A DNA stretch of 64,000 nucleotides from Planctomycetaceae bacterium (GTDB taxonomy: Bacteria > Planctomycetota > Planctomycetia > Planctomycetales > Planctomycetaceae). The notes beneath the pieces are model-generated. The model was not told the origin of the DNA. It made no database searches and saw only the letters and a program-made list of their open reading frames with translations. The stretch is taken from the NCBI GenBank assembly GCA_021732995.1, contig JAKFWA010000054.1, positions 1 through 64,000 on the forward strand, written 5' to 3'. Positions 45,532-55,501 of this stretch are shown here, in pieces. Position 1 is the first letter of the stretch. Each line of letters begins with the position of its first letter. A program made the position numbers and the translations under genes.

Positions 45532-47586
45532 ATGACTTTGGAACAAGCGATCGATCTCGCAATTCAGCATTTTGAGCAAGGCCAGTTCGAGCAGGCGGAA
45601 GCCATTTGCCAGGCGATTCTCCGGGCGGTGCCGCGGCACGCTCAGGTCAGCCAAATCTTGGGGGGCATTGCGTTTCGCAGGGGAGACTTGGCGAACGCAG
45701 AGCGACACTTCCGCGACTGCACGGTGATTGATCCGACCGCTGCTGATTACTTCGATAACCTGGCGATGGTTTTGAACGCGCGGTGCGATCCCGCCACTGA
45801 AGCTGCGGCTCGAAGTGCGTTGGCGATTGATCCCAGGCACGTCTCCGCGTGGAATCATCTGGGATTGGCCCTCCGCCAGCAGCGCCAGTTCGCGGCGTCG
45901 GAATCGGCTTTTCGCTCGGCGCTGGCGATTGCGCCGGCAGCGGTGCAGGTGTTGAACAATCTGGCGAATCTCGTTCGAGATCGCGGTCGAGCTGCGGAGT
46001 CGGAGGCCATCTGTCGAGCGGCATTGCAGCATCGTCCGGACGTCGCCGAACTGTGGCTGGGGCTTGGTGCTGCGTTGCATGATCAGCATCAATATCAGGC
46101 TGCTGTCGCCGCGTTTGACGAGTGTTTGCGGTTGCGTCCTTCGTTGGCTCAGGCGGCGTTTAACCGTGGTGCGTCTCTGGAAGCGATGTTTCAACTGGCT
46201 CAGGCGGCTCGCAGTTACGAACGCGCGATTTCTGTGTCGCCCGGGCTGTTGACGGCGTGGAACAACCTGGGAGTCGTGCGGAAGCTGCAAGGGCAACTGG
46301 AAGTGGGGCGACGTTGCTTTGAACATGCCCTGCAGTCGAAGTCCGATTACATGGTGGCGCACACGAATCTACTGGCCACTCTGCAGTGCGATCCTGAGGT
46401 AGCACCAGAAGAATTGCTGGAAGCGCACCGTGAGTGGGACCGACGTCACGCCGCGCCCTGGTCTGGCAGCGAGCACTCTCGATTACATGGTGATTCAACG
46501 CGACCGCTGCGCGTCGGGTTTGTGTCGCCTGATTTCGGCAATCATCCGGTCGGACGTTTTCTCATCCCGGCGTTTGAGCATCTGCCGAAAGACATCGAAA
46601 CATTCTGCTACTCGGATCGTCCACACGCGGATGAGATCACTCGGCGGTTTCGCACTGCATCGAGTAGATGGCGAGATACTCGTCTGCACTCTGATGAAGA
46701 GCTAGCGGAACTCATTCGTCAGGATGGAATTGATGTGCTCATTGATCTCGCCGGGCACACGGGGCAGCATCGGTTGCTGGTGTTTGCTCGACGTCCGGCC
46801 GCTATTCAGGCCACGTGGATTGGCTATCCAGGTACCACGGGCTTGGCCGCGATGGACTTCATCATCGCGGATCGAGTTTTGATTCCTGACGAGCAGAGGG
46901 CGTTCTATTCAGAAGAGGTCGTCTGGCTGGATGGGCCGTGGGTTTGCGTTGAGCCGCCTGCCTTTGCGGATGACGTTGAGTCCTCTGACAGTCCTTGTCT
47001 GATCAAAGGTTATGCGACGTTCGGCAGCTTCAATAAGCTCGACAAGACGACTCCTCAGGTCTTGAAACTGTGGGCAGAGATTATGCGACGCGTTCCCAAT
47101 GCTCGGCTGGAGCTGCGCAACTCGGGATTGGCAGATCCAGAGACGCGGCAGGGGATCATCTCGGTTCTCGAAGCCGATGGCGTGGATGCAACTCGCATTG
47201 AGTGTCACGGCTGGTCGAGTCATCGCGAGATCTACAACGCTTATCGAGGCATCGACATCGCGTTGGATACGTTTCCGTTCTCCGGTGGTGCAACAAGTGC
47301 GGATGCTTTGTGGATTGGAGTTCCGGTCGTCACGTTGGCGGGAGACACTTTGGCTGGTCGACAGACGATGAGCATGCTGCTGCATTCAGGAGTTACCGAG
47401 ACGGTTACATACTCGCTGGACGAATACCGAGATCGAGCCGTTTCGCTAGCCGGAGATCCTCTGGCACTCAACGAACTGCGAACTCGCGTGCGCACGGCCT
47501 TCCGAAACGGTCCATTGTGCGATGCGAGTAGGGCAGGGGAAGCATTAGGACGCTGGCTCAAGGACGCTGTCAACAAAAGAACTTGA
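45532..47586 (+). CDS. TPR/SPINDLY-type O-GlcNAc transferase-like glycosyltransferase (GT41)
   Basis: 684 residues. Residues 1-300 are tetratricopeptide repeats (HFEQGQFEQAEAICQAILRA, RRGDLANAERHFRDCTVIDP, AWNNLGVVRKLQGQLEVGRR). Residues about 320-680 are the GT41 catalytic region: RVGFVSPDFGNHPVGRFLIP (conserved GNHP His), IDLAGHTGQHRLLVFARRPA, QATWIGYPGTTGLAAMDFII, FGSFNKLDKTTPQVLKLWAE (Lys in the position of the UDP-binding Lys of human OGT) and DTFPFSGGATSADALWIGVP. No signal peptide; cytoplasmic Ser/Thr glycosylation of proteins is the expected role. Its convergent neighbour, 24 bases away, is an RTX protein. Confidence 0.92.
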   Translation: MTLEQAIDLAIQHFEQGQFEQAEAICQAILRAVPRHAQVSQILGGIAFRRGDLANAERHFRDCTVIDPTAADYFDNLAMVLNARCDPATEAAARSALAIDPRHVSAWNHLGLALRQQRQFAASESAFRSALAIAPAAVQVLNNLANLVRDRGRAAESEAICRAALQHRPDVAELWLGLGAALHDQHQYQAAVAAFDECLRLRPSLAQAAFNRGASLEAMFQLAQAARSYERAISVSPGLLTAWNNLGVVRKLQGQLEVGRRCFEHALQSKSDYMVAHTNLLATLQCDPEVAPEELLEAHREWDRRHAAPWSGSEHSRLHGDSTRPLRVGFVSPDFGNHPVGRFLIPAFEHLPKDIETFCYSDRPHADEITRRFRTASSRWRDTRLHSDEELAELIRQDGIDVLIDLAGHTGQHRLLVFARRPAAIQATWIGYPGTTGLAAMDFIIADRVLIPDEQRAFYSEEVVWLDGPWVCVEPPAFADDVESSDSPCLIKGYATFGSFNKLDKTTPQVLKLWAEIMRRVPNARLELRNSGLADPETRQGIISVLEADGVDATRIECHGWSSHREIYNAYRGIDIALDTFPFSGGATSADALWIGVPVVTLAGDTLAGRQTMSMLLHSGVTETVTYSLDEYRDRAVSLAGDPLALNELRTRVRTAFRNGPLCDASRAGEALGRWLKDAVNKRT

Positions 47587-47609
47587 GCCAACCAGGTCGG
47601 GTATCAAAC

Positions 47610-50600
47610 CTACGAATCAAGCGCCGCTAACGCATTTCTAAGGATCGCCGAGATTGCTACGGACTCGTTGATTTCGGAGCTGAGATTGTCGCTCAGATCG
47701 TCGTCTCCCTCGTTGCCGGCAATACGGTCGTTGCCCGCCATGCCGCGTTCGAGATCGTCCCCGTCCCCGCCGATCAGGGTGTCATCACCGGCGTTGCCGT
47801 AGAGCGAGTCATCGCCAGCATCGCCCAGCAACGCATCGTTGCCGCCGCCGCCGATGAGTGAATCGTGACCGTCGCGGCCAGCGAGTGCGTCGTTGCCGGA
47901 ACCGCCATCCAGCGTGTCATCGCCTTCACCCGCGTTGAGCGTGTCGTTGCCGTTGCCGCCGACGAGGTAATCATTGCCAGAGCGGCCAGTCAGGCGATCA
48001 GCACCTTCACCGCCGTTGAGCACATCGTCACCGCTGCCACCGTCGAGCAAGTCATCACCGGTGAGGCCATAGACGCTGTCAGCACCGGTACCGCCTTCGA
48101 GGGTGTCGTTACCGCTCAGGCCAGCCAGAAGGTCATCATCCGCGCCGCCCTGAATGCTGTCGTTGCCCAGATCGCCGTTCAGGGTGTCGCCGCCATCGTT
48201 ACCTTGGATGATGTCGTTGTCGTTGCCACCGCTGATCGAATCGAGGCCCGCGCCACCCACCAGGCTGTCGGTTCCACCTTCACCCGTGATGACGTCGTTC
48301 CCGTCACCGCCGCGCACTGTGTCGCTGCCGCCAGCGCCATTCAGAGAATCGCGTCCCGCGCCGCCGGTGATGGCATCGTTGCCGTCACTACCCGTGGCTC
48401 GCAGCACCACCAGCGAGTTCGTTTGGTTGCTGGCGTTGAGAGTGTCGTTGCCGATGCCGAGATCAACCGACAGCAGGGTGACAGTGGTTGGATCAGAGAG
48501 GTCCTGGATCGTGACGGTGTCATTACCGGCGCCGGTCAGAATCTCGACCGTATCGAGCTGACTGAGGTTCGAGCCGACCAACGGTCGGAGCACAATCTGG
48601 TCGATGGTGCTGCCACTGGTGAGCACCAGCCGCACTTCACTGCCACCGCGTTTGGTGGAAGTCACGACGATGGAATCAGCGGATGTCGTGCCAGTGACTC
48701 GCAGGAACTCGGTATCTCCGTCACCTGCGTCCAATGTGTCGTTGCCGAGGCCGCCATCGAGAATATCGCGGCCGGCGTCGCCGTTCAGCAGATCGTTGCC
48801 AGCATCGCCATACAGTTCATCGTTGCCAGCGCCGCCCGAGAGTTCATCGTCTCCGGATCCACCGGAGAGGGTGTCACGGTCATCGCCACCGCTCATGGTG
48901 TCGTGGTTCGAGCCACCATTCAGCAGGTCGTTGCCAGCGCCACCATCCAGAACATCGGTATCATTGGAGCCCGTGAGAGTATCGTTGCCCGCGTCCCCAA
49001 CGAGGGTGTCCGCAGCGAATACCGTTGAGCTGTCGCCGGACAAGAGAACGTCGTTTCCGTCCCCGCCCGAGATGACGTCTCCCCCGCCGCCGCCGTTGAC
49101 GGTGTCATTGCCTGCACCGCCAGCCAACAGGTCGTCGTCACCGGCCGTCGAAGCCGCGCCGCTGGCGTTGCCGAAGATCTGGTCGTTGCCTGCGTCGCCC
49201 GCGATCGTATCCAGTCCGAGCCCGCCTGAGATGGTGTCGTTGTCAGCTCCACCGGAGATCAGGTCATCGCCGGCGCTGGCCGTGATCGAATCAGAGCCAT
49301 TGTCGCCGCCGATGGTGTCATTACCGCGACCGCCCAGAATGTTGTCGTTGCCTTCGCCGCCGCGAATGCTGTCGTGACCGTCGCGGCCTTCTAGGCGATC
49401 AATGCCCAGATCGCCGACAAGCGTGTCGGCACCATCGCCCGCGATCAGAGTGTCATTGCCAGAGCCGCCGTCGAGGCTGTCGGCACCGGCGATACCGGGC
49501 AGTGCGACGTTTGACGACGAGGAATCGACATCGCGGGACTGCAGCAGGTCCTGCCCAGCGGCGCCGAACATGCTGTCTTCTCCGCCACCGCCAACGAGGG
49601 TGTCGTTGCCATCGTTACCGAGGATCAGGTCGTTGCCGGCACTCAGCACCAGCGAGTCCTGGCTGTCACCGAAGGCCTGATCGTTGCCGCCGTTAGCATA
49701 GATGCTGTCATTGCCATCGCCGCCCACCAGCGTGTCGTTGCCGGCCGCGCCGGCGATGATGTCATCGCCTTCGCCACCGAGGACCGAGTCATCGCCGGAA
49801 CCAGCTTCGATGCTGTCGAAACCGCCTTCGCCTTTGAGCGTATCGGAGTCTGTATCGCCTTGAATGGTGTCGTCGCCGAGTCCGCCCAGTGCCGAATCGC
49901 GGCCTGACCCCAGGGAAATGAGATCGTCCGCAGCACCGCCGTTGACGGTGTCATTGCCGGCTTCACCGGAGATTGTGTCTTCATCATCGCCGCCGGTGAT
50001 GCTGTCGTTCTCGGAACCGCCAGAGATCACGTCGCGGCCGTCCGCGCCGGAGATCGTGTCTGCTCCGCCGTCGCCGTTGAGCTGATCGTTGCCATCACCG
50101 CCGTTGATGACGTCAGCTCCGTTACCGGCGCGAACCGTGTCGTTGCCAAGCCCACCATTGATGGAGTCCGCGCCGTCGCCGCCCGTGATGGAATCGCCAG
50201 AGAATCCGCCAGTGAGCGTATCGTTGCCCTCATCGCCGTTGATCAAGGCTGGAAGGTCTGCGGCTCCGATGATGATGTCGTTGCCTTCGCCGCCCCGGAC
50301 GTTGATGCTCGACGCGCCGCCGGTGAGACTAGTGTAGTCGGCTGCTGTCACTCCGCTGAGGTCGATCGTGTTGGCGCCGTTGCCGCCGCGTACGTTGATC
50401 TGTTGGACCGACGACGCACTGATCGTACCTAGACCGGCGAACCCGACGCCGTTGACTTGCAGCGTCACATTTCCGGCGCCGTTTGCGCTGACGGCGATCG
50501 TGTCGCCCGCGTTGGAGTTGATGTTCAACGCCCCGCTCACAAAGGCCGCGTTGACGGTGAGCATGTTGCGGACTTCCATGGTCTCGGACGGCCCGCAAAC

Positions 50601-50690
50601 TCCACCAAGCTTGCCGCTGCGGCGTTTACGAGACGACTGGTATTTCGAGAAGCACTTGCCCAAACCGGAGAGCCAGGAGATCAGCACCAC
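47610..50690 (-). CDS. Large RTX calcium-binding repeat protein (complete)
   Basis: 1026 residues. The N terminus is basic and lacks a classic signal ([19 protein letters not shown]) and then has [20 protein letters not shown], resembling the LExRxLL-type leader common on large planctomycete surface proteins. From about residue 130 to 1000 the chain is almost entirely GGxGxDxL-type nonapeptides ([16 protein letters not shown] and variants), predicted to fold into Ca-stabilised beta-rolls, interrupted near 655-765 by a non-repeat beta segment. It ends in [20 protein letters not shown], similar to the tail of the RTX protein at the window start. Likely secreted or surface-bound; no type I exporter is in the window. 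Confidence 0.92.
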   Translation of the reverse strand: MVLISWLSGLGKCFSKYQSSRKRRSGKLGGVCGPSETMEVRNMLTVNAAFVSGALNINSNAGDTIAVSANGAGNVTLQVNGVGFAGLGTISASSVQQINVRGGNGANTIDLSGVTAADYTSLTGGASSINVRGGEGNDIIIGAADLPALINGDEGNDTLTGGFSGDSITGGDGADSINGGLGNDTVRAGNGADVINGGDGNDQLNGDGGADTISGADGRDVISGGSENDSITGGDDEDTISGEAGNDTVNGGAADDLISLGSGRDSALGGLGDDTIQGDTDSDTLKGEGGFDSIEAGSGDDSVLGGEGDDIIAGAAGNDTLVGGDGNDSIYANGGNDQAFGDSQDSLVLSAGNDLILGNDGNDTLVGGGGEDSMFGAAGQDLLQSRDVDSSSSNVALPGIAGADSLDGGSGNDTLIAGDGADTLVGDLGIDRLEGRDGHDSIRGGEGNDNILGGRGNDTIGGDNGSDSITASAGDDLISGGADNDTISGGLGLDTIAGDAGNDQIFGNASGAASTAGDDDLLAGGAGNDTVNGGGGGDVISGGDGNDVLLSGDSSTVFAADTLVGDAGNDTLTGSNDTDVLDGGAGNDLLNGGSNHDTMSGGDDRDTLSGGSGDDELSGGAGNDELYGDAGNDLLNGDAGRDILDGGLGNDTLDAGDGDTEFLRVTGTTSADSIVVTSTKRGGSEVRLVLTSGSTIDQIVLRPLVGSNLSQLDTVEILTGAGNDTVTIQDLSDPTTVTLLSVDLGIGNDTLNASNQTNSLVVLRATGSDGNDAITGGAGRDSLNGAGGSDTVRGGDGNDVITGEGGTDSLVGGAGLDSISGGNDNDIIQGNDGGDTLNGDLGNDSIQGGADDDLLAGLSGNDTLEGGTGADSVYGLTGDDLLDGGSGDDVLNGGEGADRLTGRSGNDYLVGGNGNDTLNAGEGDDTLDGGSGNDALAGRDGHDSLIGGGGNDALLGDAGDDSLYGNAGDDTLIGGDGDDLERGMAGNDRIAGNEGDDDLSDNLSSEINESVAISAILRNALAALDS

Positions 50691-50984
50691 GGGATACCCT
50701 TCTTTTCAAGCCGCGAGCGATGCAATTCATCGCATCGGTGATCGGCAACAAACGGAGGTAGCCCACATCGAGCGGACGTTGACTGATAAGATTGATGCTC
50801 CACAGATGTCTGAGTTGCGGACGTCTCCGGTCGCGGAAACTTTGCCAGCATCGCGACGGTTGGCGATCGGGTTGTGCGCCCGACGTGCGGAACCCTTAGG
50901 ATTCGATTGCGCATCTTTTGTTTTCATATTTCTGACGTCCTTGGCGACTCAGAGCATCTCAGCCATTCAGCAGTGAGAGGTAAC

Positions 50985-51701
50985 ATGCAGAAGTGGATTT
51001 GCACGTTGTTGGCTTGGAGTCTGTTGGCGGTATGCAGTTGGGCCGAAGATCCGGCCCAGCCCGCGGCGCGGACTAAAGAGTATCCCTGGATGTCCGTCGC
51101 CTCGTGGAAAATGAGGCATGAGAAGTTTCTGGCTCGCGCCAAGCAGGGGGACGTTGATGTGCTGTTTCTCGGAGACAGCATCACGGAAGGCTGGGGAAAC
51201 AACGCGGCCTGGCAGAAGCATTTCGCGCAGCGGAAGGCGGCGAACTTCGGAATCGGAGGCGATACGACACAGACGGTTCTGTGGCGCATCACCAACGGCG
51301 AAATTGACGGCATCAGCCCGAAGGCGGTCGTGCTGATGATCGGGACGAACAACTTCGGCCTGCATAACGATCAGCCCGCTGACGTGGCGCGGGGCGTAAA
51401 GACTGTCGTTTCGACGTTGCGCGAGCGATTGCCGAAGTCGAAGATCCTGTTGTTCGGAGCTTTTCCGCGCGACCAGAAGCCTGACACGGATTTCCGCCGC
51501 CGTATCAAGACGCTCAATGAGGAACTCGCCAAATTGCAGGATGGCGAGCATGTGCGCTTCCGAGACATTGGTTCGAAGTTCCTGGCGGAAGATGGAAGTC
51601 TGCCGAAAGAGCTGATGCCCGATTACCTGCACTTGTCGGAGAAGGGCTACTTCATCTGGGCTGAGGAAATTGTGCCTGTCTTGAAGCCGTGGTTGGAGTA
51701 A
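50985..51701 (+). CDS. Exported SGNH/GDSL hydrolase
   Basis: 238 residues from ATG 50985 (GAGAGG upstream) with a signal peptide (CTLLAWSLLAVCSWA). SGNH blocks: I, LFLGDSITEGWG with the catalytic Ser near 58; II, GIGGDTTQTVLWRI; III, VVLMIGTNNFGL; V, MPDYLHLSEKGYFIWA with catalytic Asp and His. Similar to carbohydrate acetylesterases and PAF acetylhydrolase-like enzymes of planctomycetes; removal of acetyl groups from polysaccharide is the likely role. Upstream sequence 50691-50984 holds no gene I can support. Confidence 0.92.
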   Translation: MQKWICTLLAWSLLAVCSWAEDPAQPAARTKEYPWMSVASWKMRHEKFLARAKQGDVDVLFLGDSITEGWGNNAAWQKHFAQRKAANFGIGGDTTQTVLWRITNGEIDGISPKAVVLMIGTNNFGLHNDQPADVARGVKTVVSTLRERLPKSKILLFGAFPRDQKPDTDFRRRIKTLNEELAKLQDGEHVRFRDIGSKFLAEDGSLPKELMPDYLHLSEKGYFIWAEEIVPVLKPWLE

Positions 51702-51757
51702 TCTGACGCTTTGCGGAGTCTCGGCAGTCATGTGGTTTCAAACTCTGCGAGGTGAGC

Positions 51758-52363
51758 ATGTCGCGCTTCCTGAGTGGGCTGGTCGGTGGATTCGTGTTGC
51801 TGGCGGCGAACGTTGCCAGCGCGCAGTTGGTGATTCAGCAGCCGGTCGTGTCGCAGTTTGGGGTTGGGACAGCGGTCCTGGTTCCAGATCGTGGCACCCT
51901 GTTTTTAGGTGGGGTGAGCTACGGCGCGGAGTCTCGATTCTTTCCCGGTCCCGGTCCTTGCTGCTGCCGAGGTTCATCGATTGGACGGGAATTCGGTTCA
52001 ATCAGCCTGACGACTTCGGTCTGGATTCAGGACCTTACTGAGATGGATCGACTGGTCCTGGAAGCGGCAGAAGAGGCCGCTCCTGTCGCTCCTCCGCGGC
52101 TGGAAGGCAGGGCAGACGCCGCATTTCGTTTGTTCGCCCGCCGTCCTGCTGTGGCGAAGGAACCTGTTCCGCCGATGCCGCCACTGGAGCCCGTGGAATC
52201 TGACGAGCAACGGAAGCTGAACGATCCCGATCGCGCCTGGCGTCTGGGTCAGGCGGCCGAGGCCAATGCGAAACTAGGCGTGGCGAAGTTGCATTATCAG
52301 CACGCGGCGCGACTGGGTTCTGTGGCGGCCGCAGCGCGGCTGAAGGAGCTTGGTCGACGCTGA
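51758..52363 (+). CDS. Small exported protein with secretin-like VPDRGT motif and Sel1-like C terminus
   Basis: 201 residues from ATG 51758 (GAGG seven bases upstream). Signal peptide SRFLSGLVGGFVLLAANVASA. Residues about 35-95 carry GTAVLVPDRGTLFLGGVS, resembling the VPDGGTxxLGG strand of secretin C-terminal domains, then a Gly/Pro/Cys segment (PGPGPCCCRG) and SISLTTSVWIQDLTEMD. A proline-rich linker follows. The last 45 residues (AWRLGQAAEANAKLGVAKLH, YQHAARLGSVAAAARL) look like one Sel1/TPR unit. It is too small to be a secretin. Function unknown; lies between the SGNH and PSD1 genes on the same strand. Confidence 0.75.
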   Translation: MSRFLSGLVGGFVLLAANVASAQLVIQQPVVSQFGVGTAVLVPDRGTLFLGGVSYGAESRFFPGPGPCCCRGSSIGREFGSISLTTSVWIQDLTEMDRLVLEAAEEAAPVAPPRLEGRADAAFRLFARRPAVAKEPVPPMPPLEPVESDEQRKLNDPDRAWRLGQAAEANAKLGVAKLHYQHAARLGSVAAAARLKELGRR

Positions 52364-52447
52364 TTTTTCTAGCGGCCGCGTTGCGAGTTGAGTTTTCCGA
52401 AAGCGTTCTGACCTGGTGATTGCGTCTGCATTGTGGAGTCCGGTTTC

Positions 52448-55400
52448 ATGCGGAGAGTGGCACTCGCGGGACTTGTCGGAGTAATGGTTGCCTTCGTCGC
52501 GGTTGGCTTGCGTGAGCATCCGCAGGCTGCCGATGCGCCCGCTGGCCGCGTGGACTTCAGTCGTGAGGTGCGTCCGATCCTGATGGGTCGCTGCGTGAAG
52601 TGTCATGGCGCCGATCAGGCCGAGTCTGGACTCAGGCTGGATCAGTTGGAGTTCGCAACTCGGAAGTTGGAGTCTGGCCGCTTCGGAGTTCTTCCCGGCA
52701 AGTCGAGCGAAAGTGAGATCATCCGTCGCATCACCGAGACTGATACTGACCTCCGCATGCCGCCCGATGGACCTCGGTTGCCGGAAGCCGAAGTACAAAC
52801 TTTGAAACGGTGGATCGAGCAAGGGGCTAAGTGGCCGAGCCACTGGGCGTATGAGCCGATTCAGCAAGTTGCGATTCCCGAAATGTTGAGTCAACAGGTT
52901 CACCTATCAGAACCTATTGACGTCTTTATCGAATTGGAACGTCGCAAGGCGGGATTGCAGGGCGCTCCGCGAGCCGACAAGCGGACTTTGATCAGGCGTG
53001 TCTACTTCGATTTGTTGGGTCTATCCCCCAGTTCGGAAGAAGTTGCCGAGTTCCTCGCTGACGAGTCGCCGGATGCCTACGTGCGATTGGTCGATCGGCT
53101 GCTGGCGAGTCCTCACTACGGCGAACGTTGGGCTCGGTATTGGATGGATGTCGTGCACTTTGCTGAGACTCACGGGCACGATCAGGATCGACCTCGAGAT
53201 CATGCCTGGCCTTACCGCGACTATTTGATTGGAGCATTCAATGATGACACTCCGTATGGGCATTTCATACGCGAGCAACTCGCGGGCGATGTGATTGCCC
53301 CGACGGATCCGCGATCGATTGCGGCGACTGGCTTTCTGTCGGCCGGTCCTTGGGATGAGAGTTCGTTGCGAGACATCCGCGACGACACGCTGGATCGAGA
53401 GATCGCCCGGTATCTTGATCGCGACGACATCGTCACGACCGTGATGCAGACCTTCGTCAGCACGACCGTGCAATGCGCGCGTTGTCATGATCACAAGTTC
53501 GATCCGGTCAAGCAGAGCGACTACTACGCGTTGCAGGCCGTCTTCGCCGGTTGCGACAAAGGCAATCGCAAGTACGACCCGGATCCTCGCCTCGCTACGC
53601 GCCGTCGAGAACTGCTGGCGGAGCAGCAGCAGATTCCGCAATGGTTCGCTCAGAAGGCGGATCGATTGTTGGACAGCAAGCTGCAGGATGAAGTTGCAGC
53701 TTGGGAGCAGCAGCAACTCAAGGCATCTGCGTCGTGGAAGGTGCCAGAGATTCTCGCGCTGCAATCCAGCGGTGGAGCGACACTGACCAAACAGTCCGAC
53801 GGGTCGGTGTATTCAGAAGGCATGCGGCCCGAGAAGGATATTGTCACGTTGACACTGCGCAGTCCTGTCAGCCGGGTGACTGGTCTGCGACTGGATGTCT
53901 TGTCGGACGATCGGCTGCCGCACAAAGGGCCGGGTCGGCAGGACAACGGCAATCTGCACCTCAACGAAGTCGTCGTGATGGTGCAGGATGAGGAGACATC
54001 CAAGCCTGAGCGTCGCGTGGAGCTGATGAATCCCAAGGCGGATTTCGATCAGGCGGGCTGGTCGATTGATCGCGCACTGGATGGAAATCCCGGCACTGCG
54101 TGGGGCATTTATCCCGAAGTTGGAAAGTCGCATCGGGCGGTGTTCCACTTCAAGCAGCCCGTCGAATTAGCTGCGGGAGCGCGGTTGAAAGTCGAACTGC
54201 ATCAGGTACATGGTGCGGGCCACTTGATCGGTCGAGCGCGCGTTTCTGTTTCGGACACCGTGGGTTCCTTGTCTCTGGACGTTGTTCCTAGCCACATCGA
54301 ACAGATTGTGGCGACTCCGAGTTCGCAGCGCTCCGACGATCAGCGCCGCGAGTTGGCAGCGCTCTATCTGCAGCAGCGGTGTGCTCATCAACTGGCGGAA
54401 CTGCCAGCACAGCAGATGGTGTACTGCGGTGGCAGTCAGTTTGAGGCGGATGGATCGTTTCGGCCGGCAGCAACACCGCGCATGGTGAAGCTGTTGCATC
54501 GAGGAGATATCACTCAGCCGCGCGATGTCGTGCCGCCAGCCGCGTTGCAGATGGTCAAGAGTTTCGCAGGAGTGCTTCCCGCGACACGTTTGGAAGGCGA
54601 TGCAGATCGACGGGCAGCGCTCGGCGAATGGCTCAGCGATTCGCGCAATTCGCTGACGTGGCGGTCGATTGTGAACCGCATCTGGCAGCAGCACTTCGGT
54701 CGAGGGATCGTGGACTCGCCGAACGATTTCGGCGGGATGGGTTCTGCGCCGACTCATCCGGAGTTGTTGGACTGGCTGGCAACGCGGTTACTGGCCCATG
54801 AGGGATCTCTGAAGGCATTGCACCGCGAAATGGTGACTAGCGACACGTACTGCCAGTCATCTGCTCATCGCGACGATGCAGCACGTCTGGATGCTGACAA
54901 CCGCCTGCTGTGGCGCATGAACCGTCGTCGGTTGGATGCAGAGTCAATTCGGGACGCGCTGCTGCGAACTTCTGGCACTCTGGATTTGCGTATGGGCGGA
55001 GCGTCTGATCGGCAGTTTGTGCTCTCGCCGGGTATCCATGTGACGCCGAACGTCGACTACGTCAGCTTTGACGTTAACCATCCGTCAAACTTCCGGCGGA
55101 GTGTTTATCGCTTTCTCTTCCGCACGTTGCCCGATCCCTTCATGGAGACGCTCGACTGCCCGGATGGTTCGCAACTAATTCCCGTGCGCGGCGAATCGAT
55201 GACAGCGCTGCAAGCCCTGGCCACGCTAAATGACAAGTCGCTGATTCGTCTCTGCCAATTGCTCGCCGAGCGAGCCAGCCGTGAATCAGCCAAGGCTTCA
55301 CCGGATCACGTGTTCGCGCTCTATCGCAGGATCTTATTGCGCGAACCGAACGCCGAAGAACATTCCGCATTCAAACAGTACGTCGCGAAGCACGGGATGG

Positions 55401-55453
55401 CGAATGCATGCCGCTGGCTGGTCAACAGCAACGAGTTCATGTTCGTCGACTGA
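52448..55453 (+). CDS. PSCyt1-DUF1549-DUF1553 (PSD1) protein, second copy
   Basis: 1001 residues from ATG 52448 with a short signal anchor (ALAGLVGVMVAFVAVGL). PSCyt1 haem motif CVKCH near 48 with ESGLRLDQLEF; DUF1549 with LIRRVYFDLLGLSPSSEEVA and YWMDVVHFAETHGHDQDRPR; a second CARCHDHKFDPVKQ near 342; a beta-rich middle; DUF1553 with SLTWRSIVNRIWQQHFGRGI, FGGMGSAPTHPELLDWLA and LQALATLNDKSLIRLCQLLA. Diverged from the copy at 41114-44260. Again no DUF1501 gene is adjacent; the downstream neighbour is pstB on the opposite strand, 48 bases away. Confidence 0.93.
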   Translation: MRRVALAGLVGVMVAFVAVGLREHPQAADAPAGRVDFSREVRPILMGRCVKCHGADQAESGLRLDQLEFATRKLESGRFGVLPGKSSESEIIRRITETDTDLRMPPDGPRLPEAEVQTLKRWIEQGAKWPSHWAYEPIQQVAIPEMLSQQVHLSEPIDVFIELERRKAGLQGAPRADKRTLIRRVYFDLLGLSPSSEEVAEFLADESPDAYVRLVDRLLASPHYGERWARYWMDVVHFAETHGHDQDRPRDHAWPYRDYLIGAFNDDTPYGHFIREQLAGDVIAPTDPRSIAATGFLSAGPWDESSLRDIRDDTLDREIARYLDRDDIVTTVMQTFVSTTVQCARCHDHKFDPVKQSDYYALQAVFAGCDKGNRKYDPDPRLATRRRELLAEQQQIPQWFAQKADRLLDSKLQDEVAAWEQQQLKASASWKVPEILALQSSGGATLTKQSDGSVYSEGMRPEKDIVTLTLRSPVSRVTGLRLDVLSDDRLPHKGPGRQDNGNLHLNEVVVMVQDEETSKPERRVELMNPKADFDQAGWSIDRALDGNPGTAWGIYPEVGKSHRAVFHFKQPVELAAGARLKVELHQVHGAGHLIGRARVSVSDTVGSLSLDVVPSHIEQIVATPSSQRSDDQRRELAALYLQQRCAHQLAELPAQQMVYCGGSQFEADGSFRPAATPRMVKLLHRGDITQPRDVVPPAALQMVKSFAGVLPATRLEGDADRRAALGEWLSDSRNSLTWRSIVNRIWQQHFGRGIVDSPNDFGGMGSAPTHPELLDWLATRLLAHEGSLKALHREMVTSDTYCQSSAHRDDAARLDADNRLLWRMNRRRLDAESIRDALLRTSGTLDLRMGGASDRQFVLSPGIHVTPNVDYVSFDVNHPSNFRRSVYRFLFRTLPDPFMETLDCPDGSQLIPVRGESMTALQALATLNDKSLIRLCQLLAERASRESAKASPDHVFALYRRILLREPNAEEHSAFKQYVAKHGMANACRWLVNSNEFMFVD

Positions 55454-55501
55454 GCCGTTTCGCGATCCGCCAAACAACCTGTCGTTACTGTATCAAAGAG
55501 T

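Noticed and set aside
47865-49377. Long plus-strand open frames (387 and 257 codons) opposite the second RTX gene
   Set aside because: They are antisense to GGxGxD repeats, whose codon bias leaves the opposite strand free of stops; their products are low-complexity Ser/Pro or Val/Ala repeats with no fold signal.
50691-50984. Small minus-strand frame (50681-50914) upstream of the RTX gene
   Set aside because: Composition is Arg/Ser-rich, it overlaps the RTX start, has no ribosome site and no recognisable motif; the stretch is better read as the divergent promoter region.
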